A DNA stretch of 32,874 nucleotides. It comes from an uncultured bacterium. GTDB lineage: Bacteria; Bdellovibrionota_C; UBA2361; CALJRW01. Positions 18,016-25,998 of the stretch are shown piece by piece. Within the stretch, counting starts at the first letter, position 1; every line of letters starts with the position of its first letter. A program made the translations under genes and the position numbers. The notes under the pieces were generated by a model that was given only the letters and a program-made list of their open reading frames with translations, was not told where the DNA came from and searched no databases. The stretch is taken from contig CALJRW010000014.1 of the NCBI GenBank assembly GCA_937976335.1, positions 1 through 32,874 of the forward strand. The letters are read 5' to 3'.

Positions 18016-19515
18016 ATGAGAAGAATGAAAAAAATGAAGAAAAAAATTATAGGAGCAACCTTAGTAGAAGCTGCAATTATAGCGCCGATTCTATTTGCCT
18101 TAGTCTTATTTGCTCTTCACATTATGCTTACTTTTGCTGGGTCAAGTTTAAGTGAAAGCGTTATAAGTACTGTTATGGATGAGGTTAGGGTAGAATCTGA
18201 ATTTTTGAAATATGATCCTCCAGCTTCTGGTACTTGCGATGTAAATTCTGGAAATGAAATTTGTATAAAGTTAAAAGAGTATCAAGCAGAAATAAAAGAG
18301 AAACTTAAAGCCTACTTTTCTGAGCCATCAACGGATAGTTTTCTTGCTTTAAGAATTCCAACTGCAGCTGAAAAACAAGATTTTCTTACTAAGTCTTTTA
18401 ACTCAAATGTAATTGTTGGAATGGATGTTGATAGTCCCGTAATGTTGAGTTTGCCAAATAGTGCTGATTCTTTTAGAAATGCTTTAAAAAATATGCCTGC
18501 GTATGTGAAAGTTTTTTATAGTACTTACGGAATAAGTAGTAATTTACGATTTGATAAATCCGCATCACTTGCTAGATTTTATGAAGTTGATAAAGCAAAA
18601 AGTAGATTGCTATTAGTTGATTGTGATGGGAATCCTCGAGGAAGTGCAAGTTTTGGAACAGATCCTGATGGCTCTTGCAATTGTGCTTCAACTGGTCCAC
18701 AGGGGCGTGTTGATAAAGTTACAGGTACATGTTTTGACTGTGCAACTATTGGCGGTTTTGCTTCGCATGTTTTTGGAAATTATGTTGAGAATGAGCAGGG
18801 GTGTTGGTTAGAAGAGGAGAGTTGTAGTGATTCTTGGAGTGGTTTGTTTGATACTCAAACAGATCCTGTTACAGGTGTCGTAACTTGCGAATGCCTTGTC
18901 GGTTTAGATTTTAATTCTCTGACTAAGACTTGTGAATGTAGTCCTGCAACTCCACCAACTGGCGGAAGTAATCCATTCTTATGGAGTCAAGTAGGAGACT
19001 ATGCATATAACCCTGCCTTTGAATCATGTACGTGTAGTAACCCTATTATCGATCAAGCAGCTTGTGATGCTGAATATGGTTTAAAAGATGATATGAGTGG
19101 TTCCTTAGCAACTCCTAGGACGGGTAGTACTAATAAATGGGCAGGTTGTGGATGTGTTTGTAATGGTTGTAACCAAGGAAGTATTAGAGCTTATGCTCGT
19201 GCAACGATTGCTAATAATTGTAATTGTTTAGAGTGTAGTCCCAATTATTCAGTAAATCCTACAACTTCTCGATGTGAGTGTAGCAATCCAGTACAAGATA
19301 CCGATCCTTCTGCTCCTAGATATTGCGAGCCTCCAATGGTTATGAAATATGATAATTATGGAGCTCCTTGTTCTTGTGGCTGTCCAACACCTGCTCCAGG
19401 AACTTGTGATGGGGGAACTCCAACTGGGGCTAATTGCACATGTACTTGTCCTACCGGAGAATCTCTATTTAACGGTGTATGTGGAGCGTCAGACGGAGGA
19501 GAAACAGGAACATGA
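18016..19515 (+). CDS. TadE/TadF-like pseudopilin with a large Cys-rich tail
   Basis: A 499-residue protein. The N-terminus has the same IIGATLVEAAIIAPILFAL pattern as TadE (E18 followed by a transmembrane helix to about 42). Residues 43-200 form a globular part. From about 203 to 490 the sequence is Gly/Ser/Thr/Pro-rich with about 32 Cys, many as CxC pairs (TCEC, SCTC, NCNC, RCEC, GCGCVC), resembling EGF-like or other disulfide-rich repeats. Ordinary TadE/F proteins are 130-200 residues and lack this. It probably presents a disulfide-stabilised adhesive stalk or tip outside the cell (inference). The ATG at 18016 is two bases after tadE; 18025 is an alternative start. The last four bases overlap the next gene. 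Confidence 0.82.
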   Translation: MRRMKKMKKKIIGATLVEAAIIAPILFALVLFALHIMLTFAGSSLSESVISTVMDEVRVESEFLKYDPPASGTCDVNSGNEICIKLKEYQAEIKEKLKAYFSEPSTDSFLALRIPTAAEKQDFLTKSFNSNVIVGMDVDSPVMLSLPNSADSFRNALKNMPAYVKVFYSTYGISSNLRFDKSASLARFYEVDKAKSRLLLVDCDGNPRGSASFGTDPDGSCNCASTGPQGRVDKVTGTCFDCATIGGFASHVFGNYVENEQGCWLEEESCSDSWSGLFDTQTDPVTGVVTCECLVGLDFNSLTKTCECSPATPPTGGSNPFLWSQVGDYAYNPAFESCTCSNPIIDQAACDAEYGLKDDMSGSLATPRTGSTNKWAGCGCVCNGCNQGSIRAYARATIANNCNCLECSPNYSVNPTTSRCECSNPVQDTDPSAPRYCEPPMVMKYDNYGAPCSCGCPTPAPGTCDGGTPTGANCTCTCPTGESLFNGVCGASDGGETGT

Positions 19516-21848
19516 GTATGAAAAAATCTAAAGGCTTTATCCTACCAGTATCTGCATTTGTGTTAATACTACTCCTTAGTATAAGTAGTTTTGTTATATG
19601 GCTAAGTAGTCATAATATGACAAGTATTAAGGGTAAAAACATTTCAGATGCGCTCTCTCTGGTTATCTTAAGAGAGTACCAGCAACATTTTTGTGAAGAT
19701 TTATCGGGAGAGTATCCTAGCACATATCAAATTAGAGAGTGTAATAAAGAGAAATATGCATATGCCATGCTTGAGGCTAAAAAATATTTAGAATCACAAG
19801 ATAATTTTTTTAAAGACTATGAGTTGGCATGTACTCCTACATTGAATATAGCTGGCGTACGTGTATGTCCGTACAATCTTTTAGAAAGTAGTGTTACAAA
19901 TATTTTTAAAGTTGAGTTGGGAAAATATTTTGATGAGTTGCCTACAGTTTCAGGATCGAACCCCTGTAGTAATAACTATCCTTGTTGGAGAAGCTTCGAA
20001 ATTGCTCGTGAACCTGCATTTGCGAACGCTGTTAGAGTTCGAGGAAGAGTGACTGAAAGTGAAGATAAAGGATCTTTTGTTAGTTTTTTTAATAAATATA
20101 AATATTCTGAAGAGATAGAATTTGAGAGTTTTTCTAGAGTTATACCTATGGCTGGGTTTTTTCTCGGTGATTTATCTGCTTCTATACAATCTTCTACTCA
20201 CATTTCTATTCCACACATGAATGACTATACTCAAGGAACTTCTAATCCTTGGTTAACTGATGATGCAAGATTTCCAACTTCACCTCAACTTCCTTCCTTG
20301 CCTCCAAGTCCTGATAAGTTTATTGCGCAACCTAGTTTTTTTGCATTTAATGCATATGATGATGGAGGAGCACTTCAAATTGGCCTTGAAGCTGGGGACC
20401 CAGGAGATATCATTCCTCCTCATCAAAGAGAGCTTTATTGGAAACATATGAGAGATTTTCGTGCAGATATTCCTTTTGCTTATAGAAACTTCCCGTTTAT
20501 TCATACAAAAGATGACTATGCTTTAATTACCCGCTTTACTGAAGAGCCTGAATCTTTTTTAGCGTATGATGGTAGGGGCTTTCATGTCGATCCAACAGAT
20601 GCAACTAGTAATATAAATATGTTTCAAGGTACGGCAGCAGATATCCCGTCTGCGTATAGTAAAATTGATTTATTTAGGCGAGGTAGTGAAGTAAATCTTG
20701 CAAGTCCGACAACATACTTAGGAGCTGAACCCTTACGTTCAGTTTTAAAAGGTTTAAATAGAGCACTACAAAAATTTATTCAAAAGGGCAGTGTTCATTA
20801 TGATGATTTTGGAATTATTTTTTATACTGGAGATCCAAATGGTTTAAAGTGGAATCACACTGGTCTCCTAGGAAAGAGTTATGCATATTGGTTAAATGTG
20901 TTAGATTATGAAAATTTTCAAAGCATAGATAACTTTAATAATATCAGTAACGGTGTTCATGGTCCAGAATTAACACCAATAAATAGTCCTCTTTGGGTGC
21001 GCTTAGGTTTATTCCCGCACCCTAGTGATTCAACACCATCTTTGCCTGCTTTAAACGAAGCTATTCGTCAATTGTCGCAAGGAGATCAGGATAGGCAGCT
21101 CTTTATTGCAAATATTAGTGATAATTTGCCGACTTGTTTTAGAGATGGAGTTGGGTATGACTGCGGATCAGATGCTGAGTCATATGTTAAAGCAATGAAT
21201 GATACAAGAAATTTTGTTTCAAATTCATTAGTTGGAGATGGAAGTTTTCCAACTCAATATCATAATTTAATGATAGGTACTGCAGCAAAAGGTCATTATT
21301 GGTATGAACAAAAAGATGATGGAACATGTAAAGATGATGAAGAAGTGCGTTTAGAAGGACGGGATTTTGTTCAAAACACTCCGTACGAATCAGTTACTGA
21401 AGATAAATGGAGACTGAGATTTAGATATCCACTTAATATTGCTGGACATGGATATCAATTCTCTTTAGCAACTGGTGGTATTTTTAAAAGTTTTTATACA
21501 AAAATTGGAAATCCTTTTACTTCTTCTCCTTATATTGATAGAGCTCTATATAATTCTCCTACTTCTTGTGCCCAAGGCGAAAGTTATTGGTGTAACGTTG
21601 TTACTGGGGGAGGTACTAATAATGCATATATTGACTCACAGCTTATAGGTTCAGGTTGTGAAACAATTGATGAGACTATTGAAGATTTTGTTGACAATCT
21701 TTTTGATCAAAACTCGCACTTTCAATTGTTAAAAACACCAAGATATGCTGGGCGGTATTTTGATAGTGCGATTCAAAACAAAATGAGTAATACTTCTGGT
21801 GCAACAGGTTTGCCAGATACACCTGATGGTAGTCCACCTATTCCTTGA
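19512..21848 (+). CDS. TadG-like protein with degenerate von Willebrand A features
   Basis: A 778-residue protein starting MSMKKSKGFILPVSAF, followed by one transmembrane helix (about 9-31); the rest is extracytoplasmic. I chose the ATG at 19512 because it overlaps the previous stop as ATGA; the frame is open to 19479, but that extension is Arg-rich and lies inside the previous gene. ATG 19518 is also possible. DLSAS at 220-224 matches the metal-ion MIDAS motif DxSxS, and a later VLKGLNRALQKFI...FGIIFYTGD stretch and RQLFIANISDN resemble strands and helices of a vWA domain, as in TadG. The vWA assignment is inference. Several Cys occur in the first 160 residues. It ends the Tad block. Confidence 0.75.
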   Translation: MSMKKSKGFILPVSAFVLILLLSISSFVIWLSSHNMTSIKGKNISDALSLVILREYQQHFCEDLSGEYPSTYQIRECNKEKYAYAMLEAKKYLESQDNFFKDYELACTPTLNIAGVRVCPYNLLESSVTNIFKVELGKYFDELPTVSGSNPCSNNYPCWRSFEIAREPAFANAVRVRGRVTESEDKGSFVSFFNKYKYSEEIEFESFSRVIPMAGFFLGDLSASIQSSTHISIPHMNDYTQGTSNPWLTDDARFPTSPQLPSLPPSPDKFIAQPSFFAFNAYDDGGALQIGLEAGDPGDIIPPHQRELYWKHMRDFRADIPFAYRNFPFIHTKDDYALITRFTEEPESFLAYDGRGFHVDPTDATSNINMFQGTAADIPSAYSKIDLFRRGSEVNLASPTTYLGAEPLRSVLKGLNRALQKFIQKGSVHYDDFGIIFYTGDPNGLKWNHTGLLGKSYAYWLNVLDYENFQSIDNFNNISNGVHGPELTPINSPLWVRLGLFPHPSDSTPSLPALNEAIRQLSQGDQDRQLFIANISDNLPTCFRDGVGYDCGSDAESYVKAMNDTRNFVSNSLVGDGSFPTQYHNLMIGTAAKGHYWYEQKDDGTCKDDEEVRLEGRDFVQNTPYESVTEDKWRLRFRYPLNIAGHGYQFSLATGGIFKSFYTKIGNPFTSSPYIDRALYNSPTSCAQGESYWCNVVTGGGTNNAYIDSQLIGSGCETIDETIEDFVDNLFDQNSHFQLLKTPRYAGRYFDSAIQNKMSNTSGATGLPDTPDGSPPIP

Positions 21849-21873
21849 TCTATTGAATAGAAAACTTTCTCTC

Positions 21874-21897
21874 GCAAGAGAGAGTACAAGAGAGAGT
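21874..21897. repeat. tandem 12-base repeat
   Basis: CAAGAGAGAGTA occurs twice in immediate succession after the tadG-like gene. The first copy also pairs with the preceding TCTCTC through a GCAA tetraloop (about 21868-21883). Confidence 0.7.
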
Positions 21898-21961
21898 AAA
21901 ATAGTAGAGGTTTTCAAGAAGGAATTATTCTGAAAAGACTTTCTTGTATAACTCTATTTTT
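21895..21961 (+). terminator. terminator of the Tad block
   Basis: About 50 bases after the tadG-like stop, the stretch around CAAGAA (about 21915) pairs with TTCTTG (about 21942), with further partial pairing of AATAG/CTATT outside, and a T-run ends at 21961. Position, stem and T-run fit an intrinsic terminator for the plus-strand operon. Confidence 0.55.
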
Positions 21962-22016
21962 CAATGTCCTTTAAAATTATAATCAATCAAGGAATATTTA
22001 GAAAAATATAAAAAAG

Positions 22017-22106
22017 TTACTTACGCTTATGACGATTTTTCTTTAAGCGCTTACGATACTTATGCTTATTCATTTTTTTTTGTCGTTTTTTTATTACGCT
22101 TCCCAT
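22017..22106 (-). CDS. bS22-like small ribosomal protein (AURKAIP1/COX24 domain)
   Basis: A 29-residue, extremely basic protein beginning MGSVIKKRQKKMNKHKYRK and ending in RHKRK. It matches the small AURKAIP1/COX24-domain family, which includes mycobacterial bS22 at the small ribosomal subunit; the start MGSVIKKR is typical. The ATG at 22106 is preceded by CAGG on the minus strand. A promoter with a perfect TTGACA lies upstream (22138-22167), and the leader carries a twice-repeated TTTTGAGATTTT. It sits between the Tad block terminator and a tRNA-Leu gene on the same strand. Because it is so short, automatic annotation often misses it. Confidence 0.88.
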   Translation of the reverse strand: MGSVIKKRQKKMNKHKYRKRLKKNRHKRK

Positions 22107-22112
22107 GGCCTG

Positions 22113-22140
22113 AAAAATCTCAAAATTAAAATCTCAAAAA
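22113..22140. repeat. direct repeat in the bS22-like leader
   Basis: AAAATCTCAAAA occurs twice (22113-22125 and 22128-22140, plus-strand reading), just upstream of the bS22-like start on the minus strand. It would lie in the 5' leader if the proposed promoter is right, and could be a regulatory site. Confidence 0.6.
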
Positions 22141-22167
22141 TTATTATTACTTAATATTTGGTGTCAA
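22138..22167 (-). promoter_or_regulatory. promoter for the bS22-like gene
   Basis: On the minus strand TTGACA (22162-22167) is followed, after 18 bases, by TAATTT (22138-22143); TAATAA with a 15-base spacer is an alternative. It lies about 30 bases upstream of the bS22-like ATG. Confidence 0.5.
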
Positions 22168-22196
22168 AACAGTATAACAGAATTTAATTAAATGCC

Positions 22197-22229
22197 AAAT
22201 AGCAGTTTTATTAAATAAAACAGCTATTT
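22197..22229 (-). terminator. strong palindrome between tRNA-Leu and the bS22-like gene
   Basis: AAATAGC-A-GTTTTAT-TAA-ATAAAAC-A-GCTATTT forms a 14-bp stem with a single A-A mismatch and a 3-base loop. It lies 23 bases beyond the tRNA-Leu 3' end on the minus strand. It has no T-run after it, so it may be a processing or terminating hairpin or an operator. Confidence 0.55.
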
Positions 22230-22252
22230 ATCTAAGTTCTAATATAGCTATA

Positions 22253-22334
22253 TGCCGGAGAAGGGACTTGAACCCCCACGCCTTGCGGCACTAGATCCTA
22301 AGTCTAGCGTGTCTACCAATTCCACCACTCCGGC
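22253..22334 (-). tRNA. tRNA-Leu (anticodon UAG)
   Basis: Read on the minus strand, GCCGGAG pairs with CTCCGGC to form the acceptor stem. The anticodon stem CTAGA/TCTAG encloses CTTAGGA, giving anticodon UAG for CUA codons. The long variable arm (TGCCGCAAGGCGT) is typical of tRNA-Leu, and the T arm contains GTTCAAGTC. CCA is not encoded, unlike the tRNA-Val below. Confidence 0.96.
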
Positions 22335-22346
22335 AAAGACCTGTTT

Positions 22347-22374
22347 ATATTAATGTTTAGTAGGAATTTGTCAA
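22347..22374 (-). promoter_or_regulatory. promoter for tRNA-Leu
   Basis: On the minus strand a perfect TTGACA (22369-22374) is followed by a 16-base spacer and TAATAT (22347-22352), placing the transcription start about 6 bases before the tRNA. Confidence 0.6.
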
Positions 22375-22523
22375 TATGTTGAAGAAATATAAACAGTCAA
22401 AATAGCTTTGTAGTAAGTTAAGCTTAAATATCATACTGCTGTTTCAAGCCAATATTAAAAAAAATTTGTTTTTAATAAAATTTTACTAAAGATTTTTAAT
22501 TAAAAATGTTTCTTCTCATTCGT

Positions 22524-22552
22524 TTGTTTAAATCCAGCACAATTGATACTAT
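22524..22552 (+). promoter_or_regulatory. promoter for tig-clpP-clpX
   Basis: TTGTTT (22524-22529), 17-base spacer, TACTAT (22547-22552), 28 bases before the tig ATG. Confidence 0.5.
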
Positions 22553-22580
22553 GTCATAATAACTTTTAACTAAAATAAAT

Positions 22581-23963
22581 ATGTCAAAACAAAAAGAAAA
22601 AACTAAATTCGAAATAAAAAAAATAGATGAAATTACAAGAGAAACACAATTTATAGTTTCTGCTGATAAGCTAAAGCCTCTTTTCGATGCTAGGTTAAAA
22701 CAGATTTCAAGTACTGCTAATCTTAAAGGTTTTAGACCTGGGAAAGCACCTCTAGCAACTATTCAAAAAATTTATGGTGAGCAAATTTATGCTGAAATAG
22801 TTTCTGAAAAGTTAAGAGAAAAAATAGGAGAGTTAGCAGAGAGCTCGGAAGAGACAATTGTTTCTATGCCTAAAGTGGATATGATCTCTTCTGAACTTGG
22901 AGAAGACTTAGAAGCTAAGTTTACTTTTTCAGTCTTTTTTGAACCAGAGGTTAAAGATTATGACAAGTTTGAAATTGAGGTTGAGAAAGAAGAAGTCACA
23001 AAAGACAAGATAGAAGAAGTTATTAACAATTTACTTCGGAATAGAGCGAAGTTTGAAAAAGTCGAAGATAGAAAAAAAACTATTACTGGGGATTGGGTTC
23101 AAGGGGTAGTAACTATTTCAACTAAAACAGGTAAGGGTGAGAAGTTGCAACCTGAACCTTTTTTTATGAAGTTGGGAGAGAAGAAATATCCAGAGAAGGT
23201 TGAGACCGCACTTACAGATGCAGAAGTTGGTACTAATGTAGAAATTGAAGATAGGTTGCCAGCAAATCATCAAATTAAGTCTATTGCTGGAAAAAATTGT
23301 GTTTTTAATTTTTCAATTGAAGAGATTCATGAAGAAAAATTACCTGAGCTTAATGATAAGTTTGTAAAAGAACTTGAGCAGGAAAAATTTCAAACTGTAG
23401 CTGAATTAAAGAAAGATGTAGAAAGTAATCTAAAAAAAGAGCTTGAAAATCAGCAAAAAAGTTTAGTTTTAGAAAAAATTACAGATATTTTAATTGAAAG
23501 AAATCCATTTAAATTGTCTGAAGATTTAGTTATGCGTGAAAGTCAAAGGTCAGCATATATGGCTTTTGGAGATCCGAAGAAGAATAAACTAGAAGATTTC
23601 GATCCTATGCAATCAACTCAGATGTTTGGAGCAAGATCTGAGAAAATGCTTCGCAAGTGGGCATTACTTGATTCTATAGCTAAGAAAGAAAAATTTGAGA
23701 CTAACGATTCTGACTTAGAGAAAGAAGCAGAGAAGATATCTGAGCAAACTGGAGAAGATTTAGATAAAGTTACTTCAAGGATTACTTCAAACGAACAAAA
23801 AGAGAGCTATCTTATTAAACTTACCAGAGAAAAAGTTTTAGACTTTCTTGAAAGTAAAACAAAGGTTAAATTTGTAGCTGTTAAAAAAACTGAGGCTGAA
23901 GATGTTCAAAAAACATCAAAGCCTAAAGTGAAAGCTAAAACAAAAAAACAAAAGGCTGCTTAA
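22581..23963 (+). CDS. tig: trigger factor
   Basis: The ribosome-associated chaperone that meets nascent chains at the exit tunnel. At 460 residues it is close to the E. coli protein. The N-terminal ribosome-binding signature is LKGFRPGKAP (48-57). The middle peptidyl-prolyl isomerase region (about 160-250) is recognisable by order (GDWVQGVVTIS, KLGEKKYP) but poorly conserved, so isomerase activity may be weak. The C-terminal chaperone arms start with LPELNDKFVKEL, as in other trigger factors. The tail (about 435-460) is Lys/Ala-rich. There is no clear Shine-Dalgarno. clpP follows directly (TAA ATG), as in many bacteria. Confidence 0.95.
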   Translation: MSKQKEKTKFEIKKIDEITRETQFIVSADKLKPLFDARLKQISSTANLKGFRPGKAPLATIQKIYGEQIYAEIVSEKLREKIGELAESSEETIVSMPKVDMISSELGEDLEAKFTFSVFFEPEVKDYDKFEIEVEKEEVTKDKIEEVINNLLRNRAKFEKVEDRKKTITGDWVQGVVTISTKTGKGEKLQPEPFFMKLGEKKYPEKVETALTDAEVGTNVEIEDRLPANHQIKSIAGKNCVFNFSIEEIHEEKLPELNDKFVKELEQEKFQTVAELKKDVESNLKKELENQQKSLVLEKITDILIERNPFKLSEDLVMRESQRSAYMAFGDPKKNKLEDFDPMQSTQMFGARSEKMLRKWALLDSIAKKEKFETNDSDLEKEAEKISEQTGEDLDKVTSRITSNEQKESYLIKLTREKVLDFLESKTKVKFVAVKKTEAEDVQKTSKPKVKAKTKKQKAA

Positions 23964-24569
23964 ATGAAAAATAAAGAAACAAAAAATTTAAATTATGTTC
24001 CATATGTAATAGAACAAACTGGTAGAGGAGAGAGGTCTTACGATATTTATTCTAGGCTTCTTAAGGAAAGGATTGTTTTTCTTGGTGGTGAAGTTAATGA
24101 TGCTGTTGCCAATGTAATAGTTGCTCAGTTTCTTTTTTTAGCAAGTGAGGATCCAGAAAAAGATATTTCCTTATATATCAACAGTCCTGGTGGATCTGTA
24201 ACTGCTGGAATGGCAATATATGATACTATGCAATACATAAAGCCTGATATTGCTACAGTTTGTATTGGTCAAGCTGCTAGTATGGGTGCTGTCCTTCTAG
24301 CTGCGGGTGCGTCTGGAAAAAGATCTGCTTTAACTCACTCTAGAATAATGATTCATCAACCACTGGGTGGTTTTCAGGGACAAGCCTCTGATATTGAAAT
24401 TCATGCGAGAGAAATTGGAAGAATAAAAAAAGAGTTAAATCAAATACTTGCAAAGCATTCTGGTAAAACTGAAGCTGATTTGCAAAATGATAGTGATAGA
24501 GACAATTTTATGTCCAGTGCAGAAGCCTTAGAGTATGGTATAATAGATGCTATATACGAAAAACAGTAA
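23964..24569 (+). CDS. clpP: ClpP protease subunit
   Basis: The Ser peptidase that forms the barrel degrading proteins unfolded by ClpX. It has 201 residues. The catalytic triad is S106 in [10 protein letters not shown]131 in [10 protein letters not shown] and D180 in SDRDNF; the 25 and 49 residue spacings match E. coli ClpP. The [11 protein letters not shown] oxyanion region is at 72-82. The ATG follows the tig stop immediately, with AAGG inside the tig end. clpX starts 39 bases later, so the three form an operon. Confidence 0.97.
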   Translation: MKNKETKNLNYVPYVIEQTGRGERSYDIYSRLLKERIVFLGGEVNDAVANVIVAQFLFLASEDPEKDISLYINSPGGSVTAGMAIYDTMQYIKPDIATVCIGQAASMGAVLLAAGASGKRSALTHSRIMIHQPLGGFQGQASDIEIHAREIGRIKKELNQILAKHSGKTEADLQNDSDRDNFMSSAEALEYGIIDAIYEKQ

Positions 24570-24608
24570 ATGCACTTTAATTAAATAATTTAGAGAGTAA
24601 GTAAAAAA

Positions 24609-25886
24609 TTGGCAAAAAAAACTACCAATAACAGCTTTGTGTGTTCCTTTTGTAACAGAAATCAGGAAGACGTTCGTAAGTTAATACAAGGTCCAGGTGT
24701 ATTTATCTGTGACGAGTGTATTGAGCTTTGCAATGATATTATTGCTGATGAAGTAGAACAGGATACTAATGTTCAGGTAGGGTCATCTTCTTCAGTTCCA
24801 AAGCCTTATGAGATTAAGACTTTTTTAGATGAATACGTTATTGGTCAAGATTTTGCTAAAAAGGTTCTTTCTGTAGCAGTTCATAATCATTACAAGAGAA
24901 TAGAGAATAAGCACGTAGCCTCTGAAGTTGAAATTGCAAAATCAAATATTTTATTTGTTGGGCCAACTGGTACAGGTAAAACTCTACTTGCCCAAACTTT
25001 AGCTAAAGTTCTAAAAGTTCCTTTTACTATTACTGATGCAACTACTCTTACAGAGGCTGGGTACGTAGGTGAAGATGTAGAAAACATTATATTGAATTTA
25101 TTACAAGCAGCTGATTATGATGTTGAAAAAGCAGAGCGAGGAATAGTCTATATAGATGAAATAGATAAAGTTACTAGAAAAGCAGAAAATCCATCAATTA
25201 CGCGAGATGTTTCTGGTGAAGGTGTGCAACAAGCTCTTTTAAAAATGCTTGAAGGTACTATAGCTAGCGTTCCTCCAAAAGGTGGAAGAAAGCATCCACA
25301 GCAAGAATTTCTTCAAGTTGATACAAGTAATATATTGTTTATTTGTGGTGGTGCTTTTGTTGGATTAGAAGAAATCATTAGTCAAAGGCTTGGGAAAAAA
25401 AGACTTGGTTTTGGTCTAGGCTCGGATGAAGAAAAAACGCAAATCTGGGATCCAAAAAAACAAAAGAAAGAATTGTTTGGAATGTTAGAACCTGAAGATT
25501 TGCTAAAATATGGTTTAATTCCAGAATTTATTGGAAGACTTCCTTTAATTGCAACTCTTGAAGATTTAGATGAAGAGGCTTTGCTTCAAATTTTACAAGA
25601 GCCTAAAAATGCACTTACTAAACAGTATAAAAAGCTATTTGAATTAGAGTCAGTTTCGCTTAAATTTACAGAAGGAGCTCTCAGGGCAGTTGCTCAAAAA
25701 GCTATTGCAAGAAAGACAGGAGCTAGAGGGCTAAGGGCTATATTGGAAAAAATTATGTTGGACTGTATGTATACTGTGCCATCTGATCCAGATATTGCTG
25801 AAGTTGTTGTTTCTGAAGATTCCGTTAATAAAGACGAGCAGCCTCTAATTGTTTATAATGCTGGGAGCAAAAAAGAATCAGCTTAG
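24609..25886 (+). CDS. clpX: ClpX unfoldase
   Basis: The AAA+ ring that recognises, unfolds and feeds substrates to ClpP. Residues 12-37 carry the zinc-binding domain (C12, C15, C34, C37). Walker A is GPTGTGKT (118-125), the pore loop GYVGED (151-156) and Walker [10 protein letters not shown] (179-187). The ClpP-docking loop reads LGF (in KKRLGFGLG) rather than the standard IGF, a mild change. [13 protein letters not shown] is the usual RKH region. Start is TTG at 24609, giving MAKKTTNN; the Shine-Dalgarno is weak. At 425 residues it is full length. Confidence 0.97.
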   Translation: MAKKTTNNSFVCSFCNRNQEDVRKLIQGPGVFICDECIELCNDIIADEVEQDTNVQVGSSSSVPKPYEIKTFLDEYVIGQDFAKKVLSVAVHNHYKRIENKHVASEVEIAKSNILFVGPTGTGKTLLAQTLAKVLKVPFTITDATTLTEAGYVGEDVENIILNLLQAADYDVEKAERGIVYIDEIDKVTRKAENPSITRDVSGEGVQQALLKMLEGTIASVPPKGGRKHPQQEFLQVDTSNILFICGGAFVGLEEIISQRLGKKRLGFGLGSDEEKTQIWDPKKQKKELFGMLEPEDLLKYGLIPEFIGRLPLIATLEDLDEEALLQILQEPKNALTKQYKKLFELESVSLKFTEGALRAVAQKAIARKTGARGLRAILEKIMLDCMYTVPSDPDIAEVVVSEDSVNKDEQPLIVYNAGSKKESA

Positions 25887-25998
25887 TATCTTTTTGTTTC
25901 GGCGTTCTGCAGTCTGCTTTTAGCCTATGTTTTTCGAGTGTTTATAACTATTGTTTCTTAATTTTGTTTTAGATTTAGGAAAATGGTAATCTATACTT

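Noticed and set aside
19479-19511. Longer start for the TadG-like protein
   Set aside because: The 11 extra residues are Arg-rich and lie inside the previous gene, while the ATG at 19512 overlaps the stop and precedes the normal basic/hydrophobic N-terminus.
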